From positions 1 to 58,136 of the forward strand of contig JARLJU010000352.1 in the NCBI GenBank assembly GCA_031291055.1: 58,136 nt of DNA, in the 5' to 3' direction. The stretch is from Rudaea sp. Its GTDB lineage: Bacteria > Pseudomonadota > Gammaproteobacteria > Xanthomonadales > Rhodanobacteraceae. Numbering within the stretch: position 1 is the first letter of the stretch; each line of letters starts with the position of its first letter. Shown here piece after piece: positions 8,204 through 17,098 of this stretch. The notes beneath the pieces were generated by a model. The model had not been told where the DNA came from and made no database searches. It saw only the letters and a list, made by a program, of their open reading frames with translations. The translations under genes were made by a program, and so were the position numbers.

Positions 8204-8310
8204 GTCGTATCTCTCTTTCTCAAATGGTTGCCGGCCCTCCCAGCCACAGATGTCGCGGCCAAAGGTCGGACTGCGGGCAACGCGAGCGTTGTTTTCCTCA
8301 ATTTCTTATA

Positions 8311-8327
8311 TAACTAGGTTATCTAGC
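8311..8327. promoter_or_regulatory. ACCTRGT-type operator
   Basis: TAACTAGGTTATCTAGC lies upstream of the double-hotdog dehydratase. The reverse strand contains ACCTAGT, the shared core seen before most operons in this window. The flanking CTAG halves make it partly palindromic. Confidence 0.5.
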
Positions 8328-8369
8328 AAAATCCCGCAAGTGCCAAGGTTCGGGCGCAAACCTGCAAAG

Positions 8370-9581
8370 TCAAAGTTGGTCGAACGGCACATTTTTGTCG
8401 GCGCGCTGTTCACCGGGCATGCCCAGGACGCGCTCGGCGATCTGGTTGCGCAGCACTTCGTCGGCACCGCCAGCAACTCGCAGGGCAGTCGACCAGATGT
8501 AATCATACTGGATCCGCCTCGTCTCGGTGTCACCAGCGGGCGGGGCAAGACCGGCCGGCCCGCGCACTTCCAGCGCCAGGCCCGATGTTTTCTGATAGCG
8601 ATTGGTGTAAGCGAGCTTGACCACCGAAGCGAGTGCACCGGGGTTTTCGCCGCGCGACACCATGGTTCGCAGCCGTGCCTGAAAGTATTTTTCCGCCTGT
8701 TCCTCCGCATAAGCGCAAGCCAGCGCGACCCGCACGGCGCTGCTGTCGAGCGCAGTGCCGCCATCGCGTGGCGTTTGTGCGGCATAGGCGATCAGTTCAC
8801 TGATGCCGCCATTTTTACCTTCGCCCCCCTGGTTGAGCCGTTCGCCCATCAGTACGGTCATCGCACAGGCCCAGCCATCACCCACCGCGCCGATACGGTT
8901 GGCATCGGGAATGCGGACGTCGGTGAAAAAGGTCTCGTTGAAATCGCTAAGGCCTGAAATCTGCCGGATCGGGCGCACCTCGAGGCCCGGGGTCTTCATG
9001 TCGACAACGAAGAAAGACATGCCCTTGTGCTTGGGCACAGTCGGATCGGTGCGCACGATCAGGATGCCCCAGTCGGCATGATGCGCCCAGCTCGACCAGA
9101 CTTTCTGGCCATTGACCACCCAGTCATCGCCGTCCCGGACCGCTCTGGTGCGGATGCCGGCAAGATCGGAACCTGCGGATGGCTCGGAAAAAAGCTGGCA
9201 CCAGGTGATGTCGCCATTGAGCGTGGCGGCGGCAAATTTTTCGATCTGTGCGGGCGTGCCGTGTTTTGCGATCACCGGCAGCGCCATGCCAAGCCCGATG
9301 CCGATGTAAGCGTCTTTGGGCAGGTGATAGGCCCCTTCTTCCTCGTCGAAGACCACCGCCTCCATCATCGCGCCGCCGCGCCCGCCGAGCGATTTGGGTA
9401 GCAGGATGCCGGCGTAGCCGCCGTCGACGAGCCTAGCCTGCCAGGCTCGGCCTCGCGCGACCTGCTCGGCATCGGACAGGATCTCGCCGTCATGGATGAT
9501 GAAGTCGGGCGCATTGGCGGCGAGCCATTCGCGTGCCTGCGCGCGGAAGGCGGCTTCTTCGGGCGTATCGTTGAAGTCCAT
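8370..9581 (-). CDS. Acyl-CoA dehydrogenase, larger subunit of a pair
   Basis: A 403-residue FAD-dependent acyl-CoA dehydrogenase. The FAD/substrate segment FSEPSAGSDLA is at 131-141 and is followed by WVVNGQKVWSSWAHHADW. The C-terminal helical region (IWSTALRVAGGADEVLRNQI) lacks the usual YEGT catalytic glutamate block. The ATG at 9581 overlaps the last base of the upstream ACAD stop (TAATG), so the two are translationally coupled. That suggests an alpha2-beta2 heterotetramer like the paired small ACADs of steroid catabolism (ChsE/FadE26-29 types), in which each subunit supplies part of the active site. Electron acceptor (ETF) genes are not in the window. Confidence 0.88.
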   Translation of the reverse strand: MDFNDTPEEAAFRAQAREWLAANAPDFIIHDGEILSDAEQVARGRAWQARLVDGGYAGILLPKSLGGRGGAMMEAVVFDEEEGAYHLPKDAYIGIGLGMALPVIAKHGTPAQIEKFAAATLNGDITWCQLFSEPSAGSDLAGIRTRAVRDGDDWVVNGQKVWSSWAHHADWGILIVRTDPTVPKHKGMSFFVVDMKTPGLEVRPIRQISGLSDFNETFFTDVRIPDANRIGAVGDGWACAMTVLMGERLNQGGEGKNGGISELIAYAAQTPRDGGTALDSSAVRVALACAYAEEQAEKYFQARLRTMVSRGENPGALASVVKLAYTNRYQKTSGLALEVRGPAGLAPPAGDTETRRIQYDYIWSTALRVAGGADEVLRNQIAERVLGMPGEQRADKNVPFDQL

Positions 9582-10696
9582 TATGCTGCCTCCACCTGCG
9601 AACCGGGGATATGCGCGATCAGCCGATTGGCCCAGGGTTCGCGGCCACCAAGACTGAGCGCAAGTGTCCGCTCGCGCCGATAATAGAAATGGCAATTGGC
9701 TTCGAATGTGTAGCCGATGCCGCCATGCACCTGGATGTTTTCACGCGCGGCGTTCTCGAACGCGCCGATCGCCGACAACCGCGCGGCCGAAGCGGCCAGC
9801 GGCAATTCGTCGGCCGCGTTCAAAGCTGCCCAGGCTGCGTAATAGGCATTGGAACGTGCCAATTCGACGCCCACCAGAATATCGGCAAGCTTGTGCTTGA
9901 TTGCTTGATAACTGGCTAGCGAGCGACCGAAAATCTGCCGTTCCAGCGCATAATCGCGGGCCATCGTCAGGCAGGCCTCGGCGCCTCCCACGGCTTCAAA
10001 CGCACCCTGCACTGCGGCGCGGTCGAACAGGCGATCGATCGCGTGCGCCGCAGCATGGCCGTCAAGCAATTCGGCAGCAGCGCCATCGAACGCGATCGCG
10101 TAATGCGCACGCAGTTGATCGAAGCTGTCGAGCCGTGAGCGTGTCACGCCCGGTTGGTCGAGTACGACCAGTGCGAGTGCAGGCCTGCCGTCGTTATTGA
10201 CGAGCACGACCGCCATGTCGGCAATGCCACCATCGGCAACGGGAGTCTTGATGCCCGAAATCCGGCCCTGTTCGAATGTCGCGCGAAGCGCAGACCCGGT
10301 CCAGCCACCCGCCCCCTCGGCATAAGCGAATGTGGCGACTGTCTCGCCGGCCGCGAGCCGGGGCAGCCACTCGGCCTTTTGCGACTCGCTACCCGCCAGC
10401 CGGATCGCGTCGGCCGCAAGCACGATCGAAGAGAAGAACGGGATTGCGACATTGGCGCGCCCCATTTCCTCGCTGATCACGCCCAGGTCGAGTTCGGTCA
10501 TGCCCAGGCCACCGTATTCTTCAGGAATGCTCGCCCCGAGATAGCCCATTTCACCGATTTCGCGCCACAACGGCTCGTCCCATTCCGCGCCTGCGTCGAT
10601 CAGCGCACGCAACCGGTGGGGAGTGGATCGTTCATTCAGCAATCCACGCGCCTGTTCGGCCAGCATCTTCTGTTCATCGGACAGATCGAAATTCAT
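9581..10696 (-). CDS. Acyl-CoA dehydrogenase, partner subunit
   Basis: A 371-residue ACAD-fold protein, first gene of a two-gene operon. The N-terminal helical domain (EEYGGLGMTELDLG) and middle domain are divergent: where the partner has SEPSAGSDLA this one has AEGAGGWTGSALRA. The C-terminal domain is standard, with LERQIFGRSLASYQAIKHKL (about 254-273) and IQVHGGIGYTFEANCHFYYR (about 321-340). The glutamate in the GYTFE stretch is a candidate catalytic base. The complementary losses in the two subunits support an obligate heteromer (inference). An operator-like TTACTAGGCTATAC lies 30 bases upstream of its start. Confidence 0.87.
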   Translation of the reverse strand: MNFDLSDEQKMLAEQARGLLNERSTPHRLRALIDAGAEWDEPLWREIGEMGYLGASIPEEYGGLGMTELDLGVISEEMGRANVAIPFFSSIVLAADAIRLAGSESQKAEWLPRLAAGETVATFAYAEGAGGWTGSALRATFEQGRISGIKTPVADGGIADMAVVLVNNDGRPALALVVLDQPGVTRSRLDSFDQLRAHYAIAFDGAAAELLDGHAAAHAIDRLFDRAAVQGAFEAVGGAEACLTMARDYALERQIFGRSLASYQAIKHKLADILVGVELARSNAYYAAWAALNAADELPLAASAARLSAIGAFENAARENIQVHGGIGYTFEANCHFYYRRERTLALSLGGREPWANRLIAHIPGSQVEAA

Positions 10697-10725
10697 GCAT
10701 CATCCCCGTGGCTCGCTTTGATAGA

Positions 10726-10739
10726 TTACTAGGCTATAC
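10726..10739. promoter_or_regulatory. ACCTRGT-type operator (variant) before the ACAD pair
   Basis: TTACTAGGCTATAC lies 30 bases upstream of the ACAD start. Its reverse strand gives GCCTAGT, one base from the shared core. Its position close to the start suits a repressor site over the promoter. Confidence 0.4.
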
Positions 10740-10827
10740 AACTGGCGCATGCAATGATGCCCATCCGGCGGCAAAGCAATTGACGATATCAGCCGCGCTG
10801 AAACAAAAACAGGGCTGGCCCTCATCG

Positions 10828-10840
10828 CTAACCTGGTTAG
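10828..10840. promoter_or_regulatory. Perfect palindromic operator before the MFS gene
   Basis: CTAACCTGGTTAG is a perfect 13-base palindrome with one central base, 60 bases upstream of the MFS start at 10901. It contains the ACCTGGT core. With the site at 10726 it places one copy in front of each divergent operon. Confidence 0.55.
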
Positions 10841-10900
10841 TCTGGCACGCACCGGCAGGAACCAGTTTTCTGCCGATGCATAACAACAAGCGGGGACAGG

Positions 10901-12316
10901 ATGACAGAGACGTCGGCCAAGCGAACGGGCAATCTGGCGGCGATCATAATCGCGCTGTGGGTTGCGGAAATGACGCAGGCGTTCGGCACCGCGACGATTT
11001 ACGCGGCGCTCAGGGCGCTGATCGCAACGTTCAAAGACCCGGTGCTGGTCGGCTGGCTGGTGACGACCTATTTGCTCGTCGGCGCAGGCTCGGCCGCCGT
11101 GGCGGGAAGGCTTGGCGATATCTATGGGCGGCGGCGCGTTTTGCTTACGCTGCTGGCCGTGGGCGCGGCCGGATCGGTCATCAATGCAACCGCGACCAGC
11201 TTTGCGGTCCTGCTCACCGGACGCATGCTCGAAGGCCTCGCCGGAGCAGTCCTGCCGCTGTGCGTCGGGCTGGTGCGTGAAAACGTCGCCAGGGAACGCG
11301 TGCCGATGGCGATCGGGCTGATGATCTCCGGCGCATCGGCGGGCACCGCGGGCGGGCTGGTTATCGGTGGCCTGCTGGTCGATCACTATTCCTGGCATGC
11401 GGTATTCATCGCAAGCGCGACCTTCTCGGCACTCGCGCTTGTGCTGGTGGGTCTGTTCCTGCCTCGCTCGCCGCAAATACCGCGTACCGCGCCACTGGAC
11501 TGGCTGGGCGGGGTGCTGTTCGTGCCGGCGATTCTGGCGCTGTTGCTCGCGATCAGCAGCGGGCCGAAATGGGGCATTGCCGACGGGCGCACAATTGCGG
11601 CGCTGATCGGCGGAATCGTCATGTTCGGTCTGTGGATCCGCCGAAGCCTGACGGCAGTCGATCCGATGTTCGACTTGCGCCTGTTCCGCAACCGGCAAGT
11701 GCTTGTCGCCAATCTGGCTACCGCCCTGGTTTCAATCAGCACACTGCAAATTACCCTGGTGTTTTCGGTGCTGCTGCAGGCGCCTGCCTGGACCATGGTC
11801 GGCCTGGGTGTCAGCGCCACGCTGGCGGGTCTGGTCAAACTGCCCTCGAACATCAGCGCCTTGTTTGCCGGCCCGCTGAGCGGCTGGCTGACACAACGCA
11901 GTGGAGGGCGCGGAGTCATGCTGGCAGGTGGCCTTTTGACCAGTGCAGGCTGGTTGCTGGCGATGGCTTTTCATGGCTCGATCATCGTCCTCGGCGCTAT
12001 CTTGTGCGTCATTTCCTTCGGCGCGACGATGCTGTTCGCGGTTGGTCCCACGATCCTGGTCCACGCCGTACCGCCAGATCGGACCAGCGAAGCAGCCGGA
12101 ATGATGACGGTGGTTCGCCAGGCATCGCTCGGCATCGGCGCTCAGATCGTGACCCTGCTGCTGGCGACACACACGGTCGTCGCCCCCGAAGGCGGCGCGC
12201 ACTACCCGACGGTCGGTGCGTTCATGCTCACGATGGGGGTCATTGTTGCGATCAGCCTTGCGGCATCTGCACTCGCGCTGGCGTTGCCGAAGGGCGCGCA
12301 GGTGGACATCATTTGA
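10901..12316 (+). CDS. MFS transporter, DHA2 (EmrB/QacA) type
   Basis: A 471-residue inner-membrane carrier with about 14 hydrophobic segments, fitting the drug:H+ antiporter-2 family. The loop 2-3 signature GRLGDIYGRRRVLL is at about 68-81. The start ATG follows GGGGACAGG. It is divergent from the ACAD pair and immediately precedes a GST gene (11 bases between stop and start), so the two are likely co-transcribed. The probable role is export or uptake of the pathway substrate or of toxic intermediates; direction cannot be told from sequence. Confidence 0.85.
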   Translation: MTETSAKRTGNLAAIIIALWVAEMTQAFGTATIYAALRALIATFKDPVLVGWLVTTYLLVGAGSAAVAGRLGDIYGRRRVLLTLLAVGAAGSVINATATSFAVLLTGRMLEGLAGAVLPLCVGLVRENVARERVPMAIGLMISGASAGTAGGLVIGGLLVDHYSWHAVFIASATFSALALVLVGLFLPRSPQIPRTAPLDWLGGVLFVPAILALLLAISSGPKWGIADGRTIAALIGGIVMFGLWIRRSLTAVDPMFDLRLFRNRQVLVANLATALVSISTLQITLVFSVLLQAPAWTMVGLGVSATLAGLVKLPSNISALFAGPLSGWLTQRSGGRGVMLAGGLLTSAGWLLAMAFHGSIIVLGAILCVISFGATMLFAVGPTILVHAVPPDRTSEAAGMMTVVRQASLGIGAQIVTLLLATHTVVAPEGGAHYPTVGAFMLTMGVIVAISLAASALALALPKGAQVDII

Positions 12317-12327
12317 AAGGCAGCGCC

Positions 12328-12963
12328 ATGCTTACAGTACATCATCTCGGCATTTCGCAATCCGATCGCATCGTCTGGCTATGTGAAGAGCTTGGGGTGC
12401 CCTATGAACTTGTCCATTACGATCGCGATCCCAAAACGCGCATGGCGCCGCCTGAATACCGCGCGCTTCATCCGTTCGGCACGGCGCCGGTCATCACGGA
12501 CGGTGATCTTTCACTCGGCGAATCGACCGCAATCGTCGACTATATCGTCGCAACTTACGGCCAAGGCCGGCTGACGAAGCGCGCAGGCGACAGCGCCTTT
12601 CCCGAGTTCCTGTACTGGCACCATTTCGCCAATGGATCGATGATGCCGGCGATCGGCACCGAACTGGTCGTCGCCAGAACAGCGCACGATCCGGCATCGG
12701 CTGCGTGGGCCACCACACGGTCTGTGCGCGCCTGGGCGATGGTGGAACAGCGGCTTGGCGAAGCAAAATGGTTCGCCGGCGAGGATTTCACGACGGCCGA
12801 CATTATGATGGTGTTTCCGCTGACGACGATGCGCGCTTTCGCGCCGAAGGACTTGGCACCGTTTCCGAATATTCGCGCCTATCTCGCTCGCCTCGGCACG
12901 CGTCCGGCGTATTGTGCGGCGATGGCGAAGGCCGATCCCGGCGTGCAACTGCGGCTTGATTGA
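12328..12963 (+). CDS. Glutathione S-transferase
   Basis: A 211-residue GST. The N-terminal thioredoxin-like domain (VHHLGISQSDRIVWLCEELG) ends with the glutathione-contacting LSLGESTAIVDYI (about 64-76). The C-terminal helical domain is typical, with WFAGEDFTTADIMMVFPLTT. The start ATG at 12328 is chosen over the longer open frame, which is only the shadow of the MFS gene; a GAAAGG ribosome site lies just upstream. It could conjugate or dehalogenate an electrophilic intermediate, or work in stress protection. Confidence 0.88.
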   Translation: MLTVHHLGISQSDRIVWLCEELGVPYELVHYDRDPKTRMAPPEYRALHPFGTAPVITDGDLSLGESTAIVDYIVATYGQGRLTKRAGDSAFPEFLYWHHFANGSMMPAIGTELVVARTAHDPASAAWATTRSVRAWAMVEQRLGEAKWFAGEDFTTADIMMVFPLTTMRAFAPKDLAPFPNIRAYLARLGTRPAYCAAMAKADPGVQLRLD

Positions 12964-12968
12964 GGCGC

Positions 12969-12998
12969 GGTTGCATGGGCCATCCGGCCCATGCAACC
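12969..12998. terminator. Bidirectional hairpin terminator
   Basis: GGTTGCATGGGCC (12969-12981) and GGCCCATGCAACC (12986-12998) form a perfect 13-base-pair stem with an ATCC loop. It sits between the convergent GST and SDR stops. No long T-run is seen, but the stem strength and position support termination from both sides. Confidence 0.75.
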
Positions 12999-13005
12999 TG
13001 TAGCG

Positions 13006-13788
13006 TCAGCGTGGCGGCATCCGGATCGCACCGTCGAGGCGAATGTTCTGACCGTTGAAGTAGCTGTTGCGGACGAGTTCCAGCACCAGGCTGCCGAATT
13101 CGCTCGGCTTGCCCAGACGCTTGGGAAATGGCACCGATGCCGACAGCACTTCGAGCACTTTGGGCGGAACCCCTAGCATCGGCGGCGTAGCAAAAATGCC
13201 CGGCATGATCGAATTGACGCGAATGCCGAGGTCCATCAGGTCGCGCGCCATCGGCAGCGCCAGACCATTGACGCCGGCCTTAGCCGAACCATAACCGACC
13301 TGGCCGACTTGTGCGTCCTGCGCCGCAGCCGATGCGGTCAGCGTAATGACCCCGCGTTCGCCGTCCTCCAGCGGTTCGAGGCTCGCCATGCCCAGCGCGG
13401 ACAACGAAGCCAGGCGATAGCTGGCCACGAGAATGCCAAGGATCGAAAACTCGTAGTCCGCAGTGGAAAACCGCTTGAACCCGCCAGTCTCGCGGTCCTT
13501 CCCCACGGTCTTGCCGCCGCGCGATACTTGCGCGCAGTGGACAAGAATGCGCTCCTGGCCATGCGCCGCGCGCGCCTTTTCGAATCCGGCAATCACCGCG
13601 TCTTCGCTGGTGATATTGACGCTGCAGAACAGGCCGCCGATTTCCTTGGCAATCGCCTCGCCCTTTTCGGCGTTCAGATCGAAAATCGTGACTTTGATGC
13701 CCGCCGCGGCGAGTGCACGCGCGCTGGCTTCGCCAAGGCCGGAGGCGCCGCCGGTGACCACAGCAGCAGTTTCGTTATTGATAAGCAT
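13006..13788 (-). CDS. SDR, 3-hydroxyacyl-CoA dehydrogenase type 2 (HSD10-like)
   Basis: A 260-residue SDR with TGGASGLG at about 12-19. The HSD10-like signature includes an extended loop (VGKDRETGGFKRFSTADYEF) and the ASAAAQDAQVGQVGYGSAKAG stretch, giving Tyr/Lys at about 166 and 170. The end, FNGQNIRLDGAIRMPPR, is also characteristic. The predicted reaction is NAD-dependent oxidation of a 3-hydroxyacyl-CoA (or hydroxysteroid) before thiolysis. It follows the thiolase gene by 33 bases on the same strand, which fits a beta-oxidation step pair. GGGAG precedes the ATG. Confidence 0.85.
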   Translation of the reverse strand: MLINNETAAVVTGGASGLGEASARALAAAGIKVTIFDLNAEKGEAIAKEIGGLFCSVNITSEDAVIAGFEKARAAHGQERILVHCAQVSRGGKTVGKDRETGGFKRFSTADYEFSILGILVASYRLASLSALGMASLEPLEDGERGVITLTASAAAQDAQVGQVGYGSAKAGVNGLALPMARDLMDLGIRVNSIMPGIFATPPMLGVPPKVLEVLSASVPFPKRLGKPSEFGSLVLELVRNSYFNGQNIRLDGAIRMPPR

Positions 13789-13821
13789 GAGTTACTCCCG
13801 ATTGCTGGTCGTTGCGGCGCC

Positions 13822-14985
13822 TTACAGCGCCTCGATGATGGTCACGTTGGCGACACCGCCGCCTTCGCACATTGTCTGAAGGCCGTATTTCAGGCCGCGC
13901 GCCTTGAGCGCGTAAATCAAGGTCGACATCAATTTGGTGCCCGAGGCCCCGAGCGGGTGGCCCAGCGCAATCGCGCCTCCGTTCACATTGAGCTTGGCCG
14001 GATCGGCATCGGTATATTTGAGCCATGCCATCGGCACCGGCGCGAACGCCTCATTGACTTCGTACAAATCGATGTCGCCGATCGACATGCCGGCGCGCTT
14101 GAGTGCTTTTTCCGTTGCAAACAGCGGCTCTTCGAGCATGACGACCGGATCGCCGGCGGTAACGGTCATGTTCACGATCCGCGCCAGGGGGGTCAGGTTG
14201 TGCTCCTTGAGCGCGCGCTCCGAAACGACCATGACCGCGCTCGCGCCGTCGGTGATCTGGCTCGATGTGGCAGCGGTGATCACGCCACCTTCCACCAGGA
14301 GTTTGACTTTGGCCATGCCTTCGGGCGAGGCGTCCCAGCGGATGCCTTCGTCGACGACATGCATTTCGGTCGTGCCGTCGGCTAGCGTGACCTGGACCGG
14401 CAGGATTTCCTTGTCGAACGCACCGGCTTTGGTCGCGGCCTGTGCGCGCAGATGGCTTTCCAGACCGTACGCGTCGAGCTGATCGCGTGTGAAGCCCCAT
14501 TTCATGGCAATCATTTCGGCGCCACCGAACTGGCTGAAACCCGACACGCCGAAGCGGTCCTTGATCGCCTGTGACAGTGGATCGACACCGGTCTCGCGCA
14601 GCGTCGCAGAGCCCATCGGTACGCGCGTCATGCTTTCGACGCCGGCGGCGATCACGATGTCCTGCGTGCCCGACATCACCGCTTGCGCCGCGAACTGCAC
14701 CGCTTGCTGCGAACTTCCGCACTGGCGATCGATCGTTACCGCCGGCACGCTGGCGGGCAGCGAAGAAGCGAGCACCGCATGGCGACCGATGTGCGTGGAC
14801 TGCTCGCCCGCCTGCGTGACGCAGCCCATGATCACGTCGTCGATCGCGTCGGCCGCGATATTGGCGCGACCAACCACCGAATCGAGCACTTTTGCGCCAA
14901 GGTCCGCAGGGTGCCAGCCGGCCAGGCGACCATTGCGACGGCCCCCGGCGATGCGGGCGGCGGCGACGATATAAGCTTCAGCCAC
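13822..14985 (-). CDS. Thiolase (acetyl-CoA acetyltransferase family)
   Basis: A 387-residue type I/II thiolase that cleaves 3-ketoacyl-CoA. The acylated cysteine is in DRQCGSSQQA (about 89), the histidine in GGAIALGHPLGASG (about 339) and the second cysteine in QTMCEGGGVAN (about 372), so the catalytic set is complete. The start is GTG at 14985 behind a well-placed AGGAG. It lies between the NMO-like gene and the HSD10-like SDR with gaps of 33 to 37 bases, in one minus-strand operon. Confidence 0.92.
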   Translation of the reverse strand: MAEAYIVAAARIAGGRRNGRLAGWHPADLGAKVLDSVVGRANIAADAIDDVIMGCVTQAGEQSTHIGRHAVLASSLPASVPAVTIDRQCGSSQQAVQFAAQAVMSGTQDIVIAAGVESMTRVPMGSATLRETGVDPLSQAIKDRFGVSGFSQFGGAEMIAMKWGFTRDQLDAYGLESHLRAQAATKAGAFDKEILPVQVTLADGTTEMHVVDEGIRWDASPEGMAKVKLLVEGGVITAATSSQITDGASAVMVVSERALKEHNLTPLARIVNMTVTAGDPVVMLEEPLFATEKALKRAGMSIGDIDLYEVNEAFAPVPMAWLKYTDADPAKLNVNGGAIALGHPLGASGTKLMSTLIYALKARGLKYGLQTMCEGGGVANVTIIEAL

Positions 14986-15022
14986 GATACAGCTCCTGTG
15001 TGTATGCTAAGTTCAAGAAGGA

Positions 15023-16003
15023 TCAGACGACCATATTCGCCAGCCTGCCGCGAATGATCTGTTCGGCCTCGGCAATGATCCGGTCGATCAGCACCTGGCA
15101 GGTGGGAATGTCGTGGATCAGGCCTTGCACCATGCTGGCCCAGAACACGCCTTTGGACAGATCGCCGGTGGCAAGCAGTTCGCGTCCGGCAGTCCCCGCA
15201 ACCAATTCCTGCACATCGGAAAACCTCGCGCCGGGCACCGCAAGGCGGCGGACCACCTCTTCGGATACGGCACTTTTGCCAACGCGCGCGGTGTTCTTGA
15301 GACTGCGAAAAATCAGGAACGTTCCGCGTTCATCGTTGTCGATGTAGGCCTGTTTGACATTCGGGTGGATGGGCGCCTCGGCAGTCGCACAAAACCGCGT
15401 GCCCATGTTGATACCGTCAGCACCCAGCGCCAGCGCAGCAGCCAGTCCGCGCCCGTCGCCAAACCCGCCCGAGGCAAGCATGGGGATTTTCACCTGGTCG
15501 GCGGCTGCGGGGACGAGGATCAGGCCTGGAATATCGTCTTCGCCCGGATGGCCGGCGCATTCGAAACCGTCGATGGAGATCACGTCGCATCCGGCGCGCT
15601 CGGCCGAGAGCGCGTGACGCACCGCAGTGCACTTGTGCAGGATGACGATGCCATGCGGTTTGAGCTGGGCCCAGATGTCGCGTACTGCCTGCGTGCCGGC
15701 GGTCTCGACGGTCTTGACGCCGCCCTCGATGATCGCCTGCGCATAAGCCTTGTAATCGGGCGCATTGATCGTCGGAAATACCGTCATGTTGACGCCGAAC
15801 GGCTTCGATGTCAGCGAACGGCAGCGCTCGATCTCGTCCCTTAACGCATCGGGCGTAGGCTGGGTAAGGCCGGTGATGATGCCCAGCCCGCCCGCGTTCG
15901 AGACGGCAGAGGCCATGTCGGCTGTGCCAACGCCCTGCATGCCACCCTGCACAATCGGGTGTTCGATGCCCAGAAGTTCCGTGATCCGCGTTTTGATCGC
16001 CAT
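15023..16003 (-). CDS. Nitronate-monooxygenase-like flavoprotein (IpdC-type candidate)
   Basis: A 326-residue FMN TIM-barrel of the 2-nitropropane dioxygenase family. Recognisable parts are the N-terminal GIEHPIVQGGMQGVGTADM, the segment GFECAGHPGEDD, and the phosphate-binding MLASGGFGDGRGLAAALALG plus GINMGTRF. Members of this family in catabolic clusters include IpdC, a flavin-dependent reductase of steroid C/D-ring degradation. Here the neighbours (thiolase, HSD10-like SDR) fit such a role better than nitroalkane oxidation (inference). It is the first gene of its operon and shares a promoter gap with a second NMO-like gene in the opposite direction. Confidence 0.75.
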   Translation of the reverse strand: MAIKTRITELLGIEHPIVQGGMQGVGTADMASAVSNAGGLGIITGLTQPTPDALRDEIERCRSLTSKPFGVNMTVFPTINAPDYKAYAQAIIEGGVKTVETAGTQAVRDIWAQLKPHGIVILHKCTAVRHALSAERAGCDVISIDGFECAGHPGEDDIPGLILVPAAADQVKIPMLASGGFGDGRGLAAALALGADGINMGTRFCATAEAPIHPNVKQAYIDNDERGTFLIFRSLKNTARVGKSAVSEEVVRRLAVPGARFSDVQELVAGTAGRELLATGDLSKGVFWASMVQGLIHDIPTCQVLIDRIIAEAEQIIRGRLANMVV

Positions 16004-16058
16004 TCCGTTCCCGCCTCTATCTGTTGCGCCGTGCGAAAGACTCTCGACGCGCCTGTCA

Positions 16059-16074
16059 CACCTAGTTAGCTATG
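16059..16074. promoter_or_regulatory. ACCTRGT-type operator between divergent flavoenzyme genes
   Basis: CACCTAGTTAGCTATG sits in the 123-base gap between two divergent NMO-like genes, so one site could control both operons. Confidence 0.5.
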
Positions 16075-16126
16075 ATCGCCTGCCTCGCTAGTCACTTTGA
16101 CACCATTCGGCAACCGGAGAGCACAC

Positions 16127-17098
16127 GTGAGTATCGATTGGTCGCAACTTTCTTTGCCGGTGATGCAAGCGCCCATGTTGATCTGTTCCAGCCTGGACCT
16201 GGTGATAGCGTCGTGCCGGGCCGGTGTTATCGGTGCGTTCCCGAGCGGAAATCCCCGCGCTCCCGAGAGCCTGGAATCCTGGCTCGTTGCGATTCGCGCG
16301 GCAGAGAGCAAAAGCCTCGATCGGGGCGAGCGCTTCGCGCCGTTCTGTGTGAACCTGCTCGCCTCCACCGCAATTGACCAGCAGGTGCGCGCCGAACGGC
16401 TCGACGTGTGTCGCCGGGCGCGCGTGCCGCTGATTCTCACCAACCTGGGCGATCCGAAGGCGGAGGTCGAGGCGGCGCATGAATGGGGCGGTATCGTGTT
16501 TCATGACGTCACGACCATGCGTTTCGCAGAAAAAGCGATTGCCTCGGGCGTCGATGGACTGATGCTGGTATGCGGCGGCGCAGGCGGTCATGCCGGGACA
16601 CTCAACCCGTTTTCGTTCCTGCCGCAAGTACGCCGCATGTTCGATGGCACGATCATGCTGGCGGGCGGGATCGCGGATGGCAACGGCATCGCCGCTGCCC
16701 TCGCTCTGGGTGCCGATATCGTTGTCATGGGCACGCGTTTCATTGCTACCCGCGAATCGGGGGCTTTTGATCCGCACAAGCAGATGCTGGTCAGCGCACG
16801 CAGCGAGGACGTGCTGTACACGGACGCGATCGCCGGGATGCCGGCCAGCTTTCTGCGCCCCTCGATGATCGAAAACGGGCTCGATCCCGACAATCTGCCA
16901 GTTCCCAAGGGTCTGCACCGTCCCGATCTTCCACCCGGCATCAAGGCCTGGAAAGACGTCTGGAGCGGGGGCCATTCGACCGGGTTGATCGACGACGTCC
17001 CCACTGTTGCCGAACTGGTCGAGCGGCTCGAAACCGAATTTCACGCTGCGCAGCACCCGGCCGACTGGCGCGCCGCGTTGGACAGGAGCCTGTCATGA
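16127..17098 (+). CDS. Nitronate-monooxygenase-like flavoprotein
   Basis: A 323-residue FMN-binding TIM-barrel protein distantly related to the one at 15023. The motifs are LPVMQAPMLICSSLDLV, GGAGGHAGTLNPF and MLAGGIADGNGIAAALALG. GTG at 16127 is taken as the start because GGAGA lies 8 bases before it; an in-frame upstream ACG-rich stretch has no ribosome site. The C-terminal tail is lengthened relative to short nitronate monooxygenases. It leads a five-gene operon whose genes overlap by four bases or nearly so. The substrate is probably an acyl-CoA or enone, by context only. Confidence 0.72.
   Translation: MSIDWSQLSLPVMQAPMLICSSLDLVIASCRAGVIGAFPSGNPRAPESLESWLVAIRAAESKSLDRGERFAPFCVNLLASTAIDQQVRAERLDVCRRARVPLILTNLGDPKAEVEAAHEWGGIVFHDVTTMRFAEKAIASGVDGLMLVCGGAGGHAGTLNPFSFLPQVRRMFDGTIMLAGGIADGNGIAAALALGADIVVMGTRFIATRESGAFDPHKQMLVSARSEDVLYTDAIAGMPASFLRPSMIENGLDPDNLPVPKGLHRPDLPPGIKAWKDVWSGGHSTGLIDDVPTVAELVERLETEFHAAQHPADWRAALDRSLS

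Noticed and set aside
11569..12327. In-frame extension that would fuse a protein to the GST N-terminus
   Set aside because: The extension is the shadow of the MFS gene. The GST fold starts at the ATG at 12328 with its own ribosome site.
13309..14385. Long open frame on the + strand opposite the SDR and thiolase genes
   Set aside because: The minus-strand thiolase and SDR have complete motifs, and the + frame has no recognisable protein features. It is open only because of GC-rich codon structure.
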